Source: Isoetes taiwanensis
Lineage: Eukaryota; Streptophyta; Lycopodiopsida; Isoetales; Isoetaceae
Direction of reading: 5' to 3'
Length of the DNA stretch: 64,000 nucleotides
Assembly: GCA_021234155.1 (NCBI GenBank)
Contig: JAJEKV010000110.1
Span: forward strand, 3,006,338-3,070,337
Under the pieces are notes generated by a model. It was not told where the DNA came from, made no database searches, and saw only the letters and a program-made list of their open reading frames with translations. Positions within the stretch are counted from its first letter, which is position 1. Each line of letters begins with the position of its first letter. Shown here in pieces: positions 33,101 to 45,000 of the stretch. The translations under genes and the position numbers were made by a program.

Positions 33101-36100
33101 GCAAACCCTTCTAGAACCTGGCAACCCACAGGGTTTACGTTTTGGAGGCCCTCTCCTTGTCGGTCGGCGGGACCTTGCGGCCGTGACTTGGCGTGGAGTG
33201 GGGGTGTTGCCTTGCGAGCACGGACCCTAAAATCCCCGGCTGCTTGCCCCGAATTTCCTCTCCCCAAGGCCCTGGGGACGGACGGGCGACCTCCCCTCTC
33301 CGGAATCGCGATTTGGCTCTGCCAATGGACTCGAAACGTCGACATTGCCTTGGGGACCAAGTTCCGTGGCCAGAAGACCACCCCGACCTCAAAGCGCCAA
33401 AGTAGCTCACTTCCATCACACTCGTAGTCAATTGGCCTAGGATGTGGATGCGGGATCTTGTCGTGGTGGGGCGTGAGTGTTTCTTTCTTTTGCAAAACCG
33501 ACCTTGTAACTTGCTCCCTAGGGTAATTTCGCCATTCAGGACGATTTGGCAAGGTCGATTTGCCATTCCGGAGCCTCCCGGTGCGAATGACAAAACACTG
33601 CGGTTTATACAAGGCCCGACCTCGGGGATGCCCAGCGGTTTGACAAGTTCTCCGGACCGATCACGGAATCTTTTGGGCCTTCAGAAGAGGGGCCCTTGAG
33701 CGGAGGATCAGCGGTCGGATAGGGGAACAGGGCTCGGGAGGGTGGTCATTGGCGTGCGACCCAGGGGGATTTGCCGGGAAGAGGCTGCCTCGGGGAACTT
33801 TTGGATCCGCCTCTTGGGGTCAGGACTCTCCCCTCTTGTGAGGGATCCTGCAAGGTCTGGCCTCGTTTGACTTGGGGAAGGGTGCCATTTCGGTTGCCAC
33901 CAGCGGGCTGCCCGAGCCATTCTAATGCTAACCCTTTGACCTAGGCCTTCTCAGAAAATTTCAAAAATTGGGTTGTGTGCTGGAGATGAATTAGGAATCC
34001 ATCGGCAAAAATCAGAATTTATTTTTCGTACAATGCATTAATTGTGAATTTATGAATGTCTTGCCCTTTGCAAAAGCGCCCCCGACTTCTACTTGCCACA
34101 TCGGGAGGAGGACAGGCCCAAACTCCGTTCCGTCGGTTCCCCTTGCTCCGTATTCTCGGCTGCGACCACTCGGCCCGGTCCCAAGTGCAACAGACCAAGT
34201 CTCGGCCCTCAAAGCGCAAACCCTTCTAGAACACGGCAGCCCACGGGGTTTCGTTTTGGAGGCCCTCTCCTTGTCAGGTCGGGCGGGACCTTGGCGTGAC
34301 TTGGCGTGGAGTGGGGGTGTTGATGCGAGCATGGACCCTAAAATCCCCGGTGCTGCTTGCCCCAAATTTCCTCTCCCCAAGGCCACAGGGGCCGGGGCCG
34401 GGCGACCTCCCCTCTCGGGAATCGCGATTTGGCTCGCCAATGGACTCGAAGCGTCGACATTGCCACAGGGACCAAGTTCCGTGGCGAGAAGACCACCCGA
34501 CCTCAAGAGCGCCAAAGTAGCTCACTTCCATCACACTCGTAGTCAATTGGCCTAGGATGTGGATGCGGGATCTTGTCGTGGGCGTGAGTGTTTCTTTCTT
34601 TTGCAAAACCGACCTTGTAACTTGCTCCCTAGGGTAATTTAGCCATTAGGACGATTTGGCGGTCGATTTGCCATTAGGAGCCTCCCGGTGCGAGCGACAA
34701 AACCTTTTGCGGTTTATACAAAGCCGACCTCGGGATGCCCAGCGGTTTGACAAGTTCTCCGGGACCCGATCACGGAATCTTTTGGGCCTTCGAAAGGGGC
34801 CCCTGAGCGGAGGATCAGCGGTCGGATAGGGGGCAGGGCTCGGGAGGGTGGTCATTAAGCGTGCGACCCCAGGGGGCGCTGCCGGGGAAGGGCTGCCTCG
34901 GGAACTTTTTTGGATCAGCCTCTTGGGGTCGGACTCTCCCCTCTTGTGAGGGATCTGCAAGGTCTGGCCTCGTTTGACTTGGGGAAGGGTGCCGGCTCGG
35001 TTGCCACTGCGGGCTGCCCCGTGGATTCTAATGTTAACCCTTTGACCTAGACCTTCTCAGAAAATTTCAAAATTGGGGCTGTGTGCTGGAGATGAATTAG
35101 GAATCCATCGGCAAAAAAAATCAAATTTATTTTTAGGTACAATGCATTAATTGTGAATTTATGAATGTCTTGCCCTTTGCAAAAGCCCCCAGAGCTTCTA
35201 CTTGCCACATCGGGAGGAGGACAGGCCCAAACTCGTTCCGTCGGTTCCCCTTGCTCCGTATTCACCGGCTGCGACCCTTCTCGGCCAGAGTCCCAAGTGC
35301 AACAGACCAAGTCTCGGGCCCCAAAGCGCCAAACCCTTCTAGAACACGGCAGCCCACGGGGTTTTACGTTTTGGAGGCCCTCTCCTTGTCGGTCGGTAGG
35401 GACCTTGGCAGTGACTTGGCGTGGAGTGGGGTGAGTGTTGGCCTTGAGCCACGGACCCTAAAATCCCGGGCTGCTTGCCCGAATTTCCTCTCCCCAAGGC
35501 CACAGGGGCCGGGCGAGGCGACCTCCCTCTCGGGAATCGCGATTTGGCTACGCCAATGGACTCGGAAGCGTCGACATTGCCACACGGGGACCAAGTTCGT
35601 GGCGAGAAGACCACCCGACCTCCAAGAAGCGCCAAAGTAGCTCACTTCCATCACACTTTCGTAGTCAATTGGCCTAGGATGTGGATCACGGGATCTTGTC
35701 GTGGAGGCGTGAGTGTTTCTTTCTTTTGCAAAACCGACCTTGTAACTTGCTCCCTAGGGTAATTTAGCCATTCGGACGATTTGGCGGTCGATTTGCCATT
35801 AGAACCTCCCGGTGCGAATGACAAAACAACTGCGGTTTTATAAAAGGTAGACCTCGGGGCGCCCAGCGGTTTGACAAGTTCTCGGACCCGTCACGGAATC
35901 TTTTGGGCCTTCGAAGAGGGGCCCTTGAGCGGAGGATCAGCGGTGGGATAGAGGCGGGCTCGGGGGAGGTGGTCATTAGCGTCACGGCCCCGGGGGGCGG
36001 CCCGGGGAAAGGCTGCCTCGGGAACTTTTTGGATCCCGCCTCTTGGGGTCAGGACTCTCCCCTCTTGTGAGGGATCCGCAAGGTCTGGCCTCGTTTGACT

Positions 36101-37678
36101 TGGGGAAGGGTGCGGCTCGGTTGCCACACAGCGGGCTGCCCGGCCATTCTAATCACTAACCCTTTGACCTAGGCCTTCTCAGAAAATTTGAAAATTGGGC
36201 TGTGTGCTGGAGATGAATTAGGAATCCGGTGGCAAAAAATCAGAATTTATTTTAGTACAATGCATTAATTGTGAATTTATGAATGTCTTGCCCTTTAAAA
36301 GCACCCCCAGACTTCTACTTGCCACATCGGGAGGAGGGACGGGCCCAAACTCGGTTTCGTCAGTTCCCCTTGCTCCGTATTCTCGGCTGCGACCTTCTCG
36401 GCGAGTCCCAAGTGCAGCAGACCAAGTCTCGGCCCCTCAAAGCGCCAAACCCTTCTAGAACACAGCAGCCCACGGGGTTTCGTTTTGGAGGCCCTCTCCT
36501 TGTCGGTCGGTAGGGACCTTGGGTGACTTGGCGTGGAGTGGGGGTGTTGATGCCGAGCCATGGACCCTAAAATCCCCGGGCTGCTTGCCCCGAATTTCCT
36601 CTCCCCAAGGCCACGGGGGCCGGGCCGGGCGACCTCCCTCTCGGGAATCGCGATTTGGCTCTGCCAATGGACTCGAAGCGTCGACATTGCCTTGGGGACC
36701 AAGTTCCGTGGCGAAGACCACCCGACCTCCAAGAAGCGCCAAAGTAGCTCACTTCCATCACACTCGTAGTCAATTGGCCTAGGATGTGGATGCGGGATCT
36801 CTTGTCGTGGAGGCGTGAGTGTTTCTTTCTTTTGCAAAAGCCGACCTTGTAACTTGCTCCCTAGGGTAATACCGCCATTCGGACGATTTGGCGAGGGGTC
36901 GATTTGCCATTCAGGAACCTCCCGGTGCGAGCGACAAAACAACTGCGGTTTATACAAAGGCCGACCTCGGGGCGCCCGGTTTGACAAGTTCTCGGACCCG
37001 ATCTGGAATCTTTTGGGCCTTCCAGAAGGGGCCTGAGCGGAGGATCAGCGGTGGGATAGGGGCCGGGCTCGGGAGGGTGGTCGCGTGTGACCCCCAGGGG
37101 GCTGCCCGGGAAGAGGCTGCCTCGGGAACTTTTTGGATCCGCCTCTTGGGGTCAGGACTCTCCCCTCTTGTGAGGGATCCTGCAAGGTCTGGCCTCGTTT
37201 GACTTGGGGAAGGGTGCGGCTCGGTTGCCACCCAGCGGGCTGCCCGACCGTTCTAATGCTAACCCTTTGACCTAGACCTTCTCCGAAAATTTGAAAATTG
37301 GAACATGTGTCTTTGGAGATGAATTAGGAATCCGGGAAAAAAAAATCAGAATTTATTTTAAGTACAATGCATTAATTGCGAATTTATGAATGTCTTGCCT
37401 TGCAAAAGCCCCAAACTTCTACTTGCCACATCGGAGGGAGGGCAGGCCCAAACTGCGCTCCGTCCGGTTTCCCTTGCTCCGTATTCTCTGCGGCTTCCGG
37501 CCGGGTCCCAAGTGCAGCAGACCAAGTCTCAGCCCCCAAAACGCAAACCCTTCTAGAACACGGCAGCCCACGGGGTTTTACGTTTTGGAGGCCCTCTCCT
37601 TGTCGGTCGAGGCGGGACCTTGCCGTGACTTGGCCGTGGGTGGGGTGTTGGCCTTGGAACCGCGAACCCTAAAATCCC
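24141..37678 (+). repeat. GC-rich satellite, about 1.11-kb monomer, orientation B
   Basis: The same monomer is inverted, about 12 copies. The landmark AATTTATGAA falls at 25111, 26210, 27333, 28449, 29577, 30688, 31803, 32932, 34047, 35156, 36274 and 37381, giving periods of 1099-1129 bp. Copies differ mainly by 1-3-base changes at GC-rich sites. One monomer (near 25390) lacks about 34 bp. The longest open frames (24164-24916 and 30691-31350, minus) lie in different registers and show no known domain. Confidence 0.93.
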
Positions 37679-38860
37679 GAGATTCTAATTTCGTGGCGTC
37701 TGTGCAATGCGACACCTTAGTGACCATGTCACGGTCAATTTCTCGAAAGGAACTAGGATATACACCATTTTATGTTGTCTTTATCTAAGCCATGCAGAAT
37801 AATATTTTGGCGTTCCACCCTTATCTCCATCTTCAATACTTGACATACTTGGCTTTATTTGTCATCATCTAGGCAAGAATACTGCTCCATCCTTTTCTTT
37901 CTCTACTCTTTGGTTTTGATTGTCATCAACTATCTCGACATTATCTAAGCCATGAGTTAAATTAGGAGCTCTAACCCTACCCCAGAGACGGACCCCATCG
38001 AGGCATAACCAATTAAGGTGATATGTCCAGGTGAGTTACACATTCAATTTGAGCATAGGATCTTGATTTTGCAATGCTATGTAGATGAGTGGCTTAATCA
38101 TATGAAAAGGAGATCTGCTATTCCACTTCAATCCAAGACCCGAGCCTATCTAACAATAACATCCTTAGATTGAATATGAGAATATAAGTATAAGAAATGC
38201 TAGAACAAAGATAACTGATTATAAAGATCAAAACTTGAACAAAATGCTCAAATATTCTCAAATACTTATCAATAATGGCTCAAATACTATGATTAGAGTA
38301 CAAATATCCATAAAAAATGTCGAGAAGATCGTGAGGTTGCCTCAAAGGTGGAAGAGGAGCGACCTCACACTCAATGTCGTCAGCACATCAATAATGCCTT
38401 CAAAGAAATTCAGCTCCACGCACATAATTTGCCAACTTCTCTCCAAATACCCGGCGGTGCGATATTATCGGGGCAAGCTATTGTATTCATCTCTTCTTCT
38501 TCAACAGCTCTAGCTGGTCTTCTATTTCCTCTAATGCTTCATCTTAGCGCATAGTTCTTGGAGGATTTCATTGGCTTGGCGGCACGATCAACCATACTCA
38601 CGAAACGTCTTTCAATGGCGTTATTAGGTATAGTAAGTGAGGCATCTGCATCCTCAATATTGAAGAGCTACAAATAAAGAGGCGATAATGAACAAAGTGA
38701 TTGAGAAAGGAAATACAAAATGTAACCTTAGATCGCTCAAAGGCGCTGGGATGCTTGCTAGAACTAGATGTGAAGCTGGCCAAGCTCTTGTTGCCTCAAC
38801 CAAGAATATTTGGCGGCTAGGGTTTTGGATGTCGGGGTTTTGCTTCAATTGAACCTTTGT
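37679..38860. other. Intergenic sequence after the satellite
   Basis: No gene is established. At about 37742-37785 (+) the reading ISRKELGYTPFYVVF resembles the HxSxGxTPFxVVYG end of a Ty3/gypsy integrase core, but it is too short to be sure. The rest is AT-rich with unremarkable short frames. Confidence 0.35.
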
Positions 38861-38877
38861 AGGTACAATTAACTTTT

Positions 38878-38990
38878 TTTGAATGGCGTCGATATTGGCC
38901 GTTTTGCCGGTATATCCGTCGATCATCGGCGTTTATCTGAAAGCGTCGATTCTCGGCGTCGCGGCGTCGATTATCGGCGTTGCTCTGTAA
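38878..38990. repeat. Cluster of GCGTCGATnnTCGGCGT repeats, left
   Basis: GGCGTCGATATTGGCCG, CCGTCGATCATCGGCGTT, GCGTCGATTCTCGGCGTC and GCGTCGATTATCGGCGTT follow one another within about 110 bp. The motif is near-palindromic (CGTCGAT/ATCGRCG). The same motif recurs at 43830-44190 next to a CACTA terminus, so this may be the opposite subterminal region of that element. Confidence 0.6.
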
Positions 38991-39299
38991 TATTTATTCA
39001 GCGCAGGAGGAAAACCCGTGACCTATTCGAGCAAGCAAAAACTTGGAGGAGCATTTATTCCGCGATTTTTTGAAGCCCATCGGTCTTGAAGCCCATTTCC
39101 TTTGCCAAGCAAGCTCGGAAAGGTATGTGCTTGGATCAACCATCTCTTTTTGAATCCATGCTTGTTTTTTTTTTTCCAAGTTTTAGGGATTTATGTTCTT
39201 GTTGTTTGTTCTTCCCATTCTCATCAATCTTGGCCTCTTTTAGTTAATTCTTCCATCCCCTTTCCATTTTGATCCCTTCAATGTTTCTATCCTCATATT

Positions 39300-39565
39300 T
39301 GCCCATGCCTTTTTTTTTATTCTTGCTTCTTTGCTCTTCAAATTCTTGCTTCTTCTTCCTTCTTCCAAATCCCCTCCCCTCTTCTATATTCTTTTCAAGA
39401 TTCTTACATCCCCTTTCTCTCATCATCTCTTCCTCTATTTCTTCTTCTTCTTCTATTTCTTCTTCATCATCCTCCTCCACTTTTCTTCTTCTTCCTCCTC
39501 CTCCTCCATTCTTCTTCTTGAATTCTTTTCACCATTAGTTTTTTCCTCTTCAATTCTTCCTCTAT
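39300..39565. repeat. Polypyrimidine (CTT/CCT) tract
   Basis: The plus strand is almost pure C/T for about 260 bp, with runs of CTTCTTCTTC and CCTCCTCCTCC. The apparent Phe/Leu/Pro-rich and Glu-rich frames on the two strands are products of this composition, not genes. Confidence 0.85.
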
Positions 39566-40020
39566 TATTTTCTTGCCGTCGATGAAGGGCTGACTTCCTT
39601 TATTTTTGTTTTTCTTTTTAATGCAAGGTCGATGAGCGACCTTGCAATGTTGTTCTTACTTAGTTTAATATTTTTTTTCTAACCATTGGATGTCTTGTTT
39701 TGCATGCATAACTCCTAACAAAATCGTTGCTTTTACGGACGACAACGAACACCTTGTACTTATTCAGGGTAGAAATTTATTTTTAATACGTTTAAGTTTA
39801 ATGCTTTGTTTAGGTTTAAAAAACTTGGGGAGACTTGGGCAAGGGGCATGAGTCGACTCCACCTTGAAGTGGAGGGGACTAAGTGCTTGGTCCAAAGCTC
39901 ACCTACTACTCTTGTAAATTTATTTGCTAATGTATTTAGGTTAATCCACGAATCCTTTTTTTCTTTGTATTTTTTTTTTATGCATTAGATAAAAATTAGT
40001 TTAATTTGGTTTGTAGGTAT

Positions 40021-41574
40021 GGCCCCAAATGTGAAGACACAAATGCTTACTGAGATTAGGCGTGTGCTCATAAATGAGATATGTGCCAGCGAAAGTCGAA
40101 ACGGTTGAGGCCCTTAAACTGGCGGTCAGCGTCTCTCGACCATTTTGTAAAGGCATGTCAAAAAGTGTCAAAATGAGTTAGCATCAAAATGGCCAGGCCA
40201 GGAGGAAATGTTGACATCTCTTCTGAACACACATGTAAAGTCAATGCTTGGAAACCCCATGGTCGAACTGGAGACATGTTTGAACCATTCAGTGCAGCTT
40301 CAAAGTCCCAATGCAAAGGCTCGTGTCGAGGAATGGGTAGCTAGTTGGAATTCCTCCAAAAAGCGGCGATGCGAGATCACAAGAATGTCATTAAGGATCT
40401 CAATGCGTCGGTTGGAGATAATAAAAGCGCCTTGCATCAAGGGAAGCTCTCTAGTGGAGCAGGGCCTAGCATGCCCCACTTTTCTTTGGAAAATCACATG
40501 AAGACATCAATCTTCGTTGAACCCATACCCATAGAGGCCGTAGAGCTGATGCGCCTGATTGAAGAGAGATCAACTCATAGCACATATCAAATCAAGATCA
40601 TTGGAACACAACACTTCCAAGATGATGAGTTCTATGCTGGATGGGTTTATAAAGCCACAGGGAGATAGGAGCATGTCATATGAGAAGGCCCAAAAATATA
40701 TCGCTTAAGAGTCCACATCACGCAGCTACACCCATTGGACTTCCTTATGAAGTTGCTAGCTCTAAATTTGAGGGTACCCCATAGGGCCAATGGTGATTCT
40801 ACCATTTATGAATGGAGAAACACTTGCACACTTGTTTGACCATTTACCTCGGGACCTTTGCGTTATAGGAGATGGTCAAAGCGATAGCCACCCGACAAAA
40901 AGGCCTCCTAAACACATATACACTAAAGTTGGGGCTCGAATGAGAGTTGTATATCGGTATGTTCGAGATATAGCTCTTGCCCTAGCGGGAAGGTGTCATT
41001 TGAGATCCACAAGGGCCCTTTACTCACACAAAGCTCAATTGCAAGGGGTCAAATTACATTTTGACTGACAAAGTACACAAATGTTTGGGTGGCAATTGGT
41101 GATTGGGATGGCGCATTACATTATTATTGCAAGAGCGTCGTCCCATGTTGAAAGGCAATACTCACTTCGGATGGAATGCGCCGAAATATCCTTGATGCGA
41201 GAAAAGTGTCTTTGAAATCGAGGATGATGATCGTGTTTGGGGGCGAAATTCATGATGTCTACATGCATTGGGATACATCTATGACATGCTCCTTGATTTT
41301 GTGCAAGCTATGCGACCCCGAATGGAGTGGTTTAACAATGTCGACAATGGCCAATACATCAATCAACACATATATGTACCAGCAGCGTCTTGACAAGTTG
41401 GAGGGCAAAACAAGAATGATGGCTCATCCAGCACGCGTGTTCACAACGATGCAAAGCACGAAGTTATTTGAAGCCTTACAAAGTGTTGGAATATCTTCCA
41501 CCATGGTTGTGAGACAAAGGCGACATATAAGTGCATGGATGCCTTGGAGATGTCAAAGTTGTTTTCTGACATAA
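40021..41574 (+). pseudogene. Unidentified broken coding region, possibly transposon-encoded
   Basis: The stretch starts with an ATG reading MAPNVKTQMLTEIRRVLINE and includes open frames 40345-40668 (with FLQKAAMRDHKNVIKDLNAS) and 41176-41574. Between them are stops in all frames of the apparent chain. It has protein-like composition but no domain that I can name. Its position between two clusters of GCGTCGATnnTCGGCGT repeats makes a role as cargo or accessory gene of a CACTA-like element possible, but the typical TNP2/TNPD signatures were not seen. Confidence 0.3.
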
Positions 41575-43630
41575 AGAATGAATTAGACATTGTATACAGC
41601 AATCTGCAGAGCGTTGTGTAACTAGTAAATATTTAAAGACATTTGTAAAGTCGAGCCATGTTAATATCGTCAAACTTTTTATTACATCAATATAATAAAA
41701 CAAAGCTTATTAAATGTGCAATGAAGTTTCTATGTAATTAAGGTTTTCTTAATTTCTTAATATATCATTCAACACACTCAATATTAATAACTTAGGGGTA
41801 CTTGTGCATATTCCAGCAATCATGAGCTTTAGTCAGCGTGACCTACTATGGGTTGCCAACCCTGTTACTTTGGTGGATTGACAACATTCTTGGCGACAAC
41901 AAACCCCGTTCTGCCCACGTTTGGGAAGTACTTGGTTGGATAATCGCCACCGCCACCTAAACCATTTTCTCGGTTGGTATGCATTATTAGCTAGGTTAAC
42001 ATTTAGGTTAGTAGTTTATTTCTAATATATTCTAATAAATATTTTTTCTAAATGTAGGGTGCATATCCACCATTGTTCTTTTCTTAACGTGTGCTTGGGT
42101 TGCACCCTTATATTTTAGGGCCTGTTTGGGTACCAACCCCAGGCCTACTGCCATGCCCAGAAGAATAAAGGCGAGGGCTCATCTAGGGCGAGGATCCACG
42201 ATCTCAGTATGGATCTCCGTCATATCGCGTCTGATCTCGGCTGGGGGAAAGCACACCACCCATCCGGCGGGTCAGTTTAAGCGTCAGCGTTGTCGCTGAA
42301 GGGTCGCCCGCGGTGCAAAGGGCTGGCCGCCCAACTAGAGCCGAGGTTCCTTTCGACATAGCTTGCCTACTTCTGGCGAATGTCGAGGGACCTCGGGGAA
42401 CCTCCCGGAAGGAGGCGTCGGTAATGAGCATCGGCGGCAAAATAAAGTCCCAGGCTTTCCTCTTGACTTCGACTAGAGGCTTCTGGGACTTGAGCGTGCA
42501 CACCACTTCTTATATGAGTGAGTTCGTCTTCAATTCGTAATTTATGGTTCACTAACACTTATTCATATGTATTAACTTTGAAGTTGATTTTCTTTGTTGA
42601 GTGGCCGAACACAAGTTTCATTTGGGCACTACTAAGATGGAGGAATTTCATAGGAGGTGAATGCCCTCACGAACAACATTGTTACCAGCGTCCACAAGGG
42701 TACTTGGAGGGATGACTCATTTGATCTGAGAGAAAATAGAACTAAGGAATAGGCTAGAGGAGGAATATCCACGAGCTCAAAGCAGGAGATGTCCACGAAG
42801 GCGTGATGGAGGAGCTAGTCAACATGTTAAAGCCATGAGGTATTACCTTCCCTTGTTCTTAATCATTGATCAATATCGTACTCATGTTTGATTTCACGTT
42901 ATGCGACCACGACCCGAAGAAGAAAGGCGATAAAACATCTTGATATGGAAAATGTCAGATAGAAAGGCGACTTCGACCCCATTGGATGAGACGAAGCGTC
43001 ATTAAGTGATTAGTACATCTCTAATGCTTAGCACAAGTCGTAGGCGTATATCTAGATTAATATAGGGACTAAGAACTTGTGTTGTGTGCGGTCTTGCAGG
43101 AGGCCAACATATTGTCGTGAGAGGATTAAGCTGACAGCTCTCGGCCCGACTTTGGCCATTGGTCTGACAGGCGTTATGCTACCAACATATTTGGATCAAT
43201 GGTGTTTATAGTAATTTTAGCAGGCTTATTGCTTAAAGCGGCCCGGCGTGACTAGAGATGATGTGAAAGGGGCTAATCGGTTGGGCAATCGCAGTGACCA
43301 TCAGAGATAAACTCTTGGTGTAGGGTGATGTATGTATTATTCACTACATAATTCTTTGCAAATTATTTAGCTTTAAGCTTAGTGATATGTTTTCATGGCG
43401 AGGATGACGAGGAAGGCGAGGAGGTCATCTGGTGGCCTTGCAGCTTGAACTCTCGATTTTTATGTTATGTCTAGCTATTCTCCAACTCAAGTGTGGTGAA
43501 TAGACTTTCGTACGTTTTGTAGTTCAATGATACATTAACTTTTGTTGAATATGATTTTGAAGTATATTTTCTCACTACTTTTATATATTTTGATTACGTA
43601 ATGCGCCTCGATACCTAAGTCTATTTTAAG
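41575..43630. other. Intergenic sequence
   Basis: Short frames occur on both strands (for example 42204-42506, minus) without recognisable domains. No RNA gene is seen. Confidence 0.45.
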
Positions 43631-43635
43631 AACGA

Positions 43636-43728
43636 CCTTTAATTGATTAATTTAGATTTTAATTGATTAATGTAGATTTTAGTTGTTTTTAATTAGATTT
43701 TAATTGATTAATTTAAATTTCACCAAAT
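43636..43728. repeat. AT-rich short tandem repeat
   Basis: About four imperfect units of TTTTAATTGATTAATTTAGA follow one another. Confidence 0.75.
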
Positions 43729-43829
43729 ATTTTATTTGATAAATAAAATTCGAAGTCTTTACAACTTAATATGTCTTAAATTGCACCCATTAAATTTTTT
43801 AATTTTTTGAATTTTTTTTTTAATATTTA

Positions 43830-44238
43830 GAGGCGTCGTTGCTCGGCGTCCACCATCGCTGCGCCCGTCACGCATGCCCGAGCGTCGATCGCCGGCGTCG
43901 GCGTATGTGCGCCACCGTAGCACGCACGCCGCCGCTGAACCTCGGTGGCACGCCACCATGTAGCCGCCGGTGAGCGTCGATCATCGGCGTTCGATCAACG
44001 ACTTCCGGTAACATCACCGTGGCATCGCCACGTCCGCGACCCGATCGATGATCGGCGATTCATCGTCGACCATCGGCGCCGCTATTCGACCGCGATATTT
44101 TGCCGGTTTTGGTCGGCGTCGGCGGTCGTCGGTCGATATAGAGGGTTCACGTCGACCTTTAGCGTCGATGATCGGCGTTGCATCGGCGTTCAAAGATCGA
44201 TATAGGCGTCGAAAAAGGCTCAACGTTTTTGTAGTGTT
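43830..44238. mobile_element. CACTA transposon terminus with subterminal repeats
   Basis: The sequence ends TTTTTGTAGTG at 44238, the reverse complement of CACTACAAAAA, the terminal inverted repeat of plant CACTA (En/Spm) elements. Inside it, about ten copies of GCGTCGATnATCGGCG-like motifs form a subterminal array, as is usual for this superfamily where transposase binds repeated sites. The boundary with a gypsy remnant at 44239 supports a real element end. The other terminus is not certain. A matching motif cluster at 38878-38990 is the best candidate, giving an element of about 5.4 kb. Confidence 0.65.
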
Positions 44239-45000
44239 TGTAAGCGGCAAAGCGGTATCGAAAAGGCGTATCCAAGTGGGTGCGACATGGCGAAATGAGC
44301 CATTTTCGACAATTTATCGACCACTACCATCAATGCATCATATCCGCGATGCGTGGAAGGCCCACAATGAAATCCATGGTTATCACTTCCCATTTGGCAT
44401 TGGACACATCCGAGGGTTGCAATTCTCTGGAATCCTTAATTGCTCAGCCTTGGTTTTGTTGACACACACGACAACTGTTTTATATACACGGCAATGTCCT
44501 TCTTCATACGGCCAAAAATACTTGGGCGGATCTTAAAGTAGGTCTTCATAGAACTTTGCATGTCGGCTATAGGGCATTGTGTGTATCATGGAGAATAAGC
44601 TTTCGTACTCACGAGGGCCTTAGGTACACACAACTTATCTTTGTAATATAACAAATTACCCTCTTTCTTATACGAGCGGAAAGCCTCACGTTCTTTATGC
44701 ATGGCGTGACTCCTTAGCCAAACTATCCACACTTCACGGAACTGCGGATGCGTGGCCAAGGTCATGTCTGTTTTCCGAACTCACTGGTGAGTGTGGAAGT
44801 GCGTTACAATGGGTTCGAGTTACCAAGGGATGGCGTGACAACGCATCATCATAGCGACATTATGTTTCCAGGCTTATACATAATTTCAAAATCATACTCC
44901 TCTATAAATTCCATCCATCTTCTCGGCGGAGGTTGAGATTCCGGTTGGGTTGATGAATACTTGGAGACTCGATGGTCGTATCAAGCTGAAATCTTTTAGG
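44239..45000 (-). pseudogene. pol: Ty3/gypsy RNase H-integrase fragment
   Basis: On the minus strand, from 45000 down, HRVSKYSSTQPESQ and RRWMEFIEEYDFEIMYKPGN match the gypsy RNase H end (HKSLKYxxTQ...RRWMExLxxYDFxIxYKPGK). Then come FGRMKKDIAVYIKQ and LSCVCQQ, the H2C2 zinc-binding region, then WEVITMDFIVGLPR with the first integrase Asp. A shifted frame follows with GYDALMVVVDKLSKMAHF, the start of the rve core. Stops and frameshifts are frequent. The fragment is cut at 44238 by the CACTA terminus and at about 45000 by unrelated sequence. Confidence 0.85.

Noticed and set aside
21173-37678. Ribosomal DNA intergenic spacer
   Set aside because: No 18S, 5.8S, 25S or 5S sequence was seen at either end, and the internal inversion would be unusual for a spacer.
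39269-39585. Phe/Leu/Pro-rich (+) and Glu-rich (-) open frames
   Set aside because: They are direct translations of a C/T microsatellite-like tract.
42204-42506. 100-codon minus-strand ORF
   Set aside because: No recognisable motif, no supporting splice or promoter context, and an overlapping plus-strand ORF is equally open.
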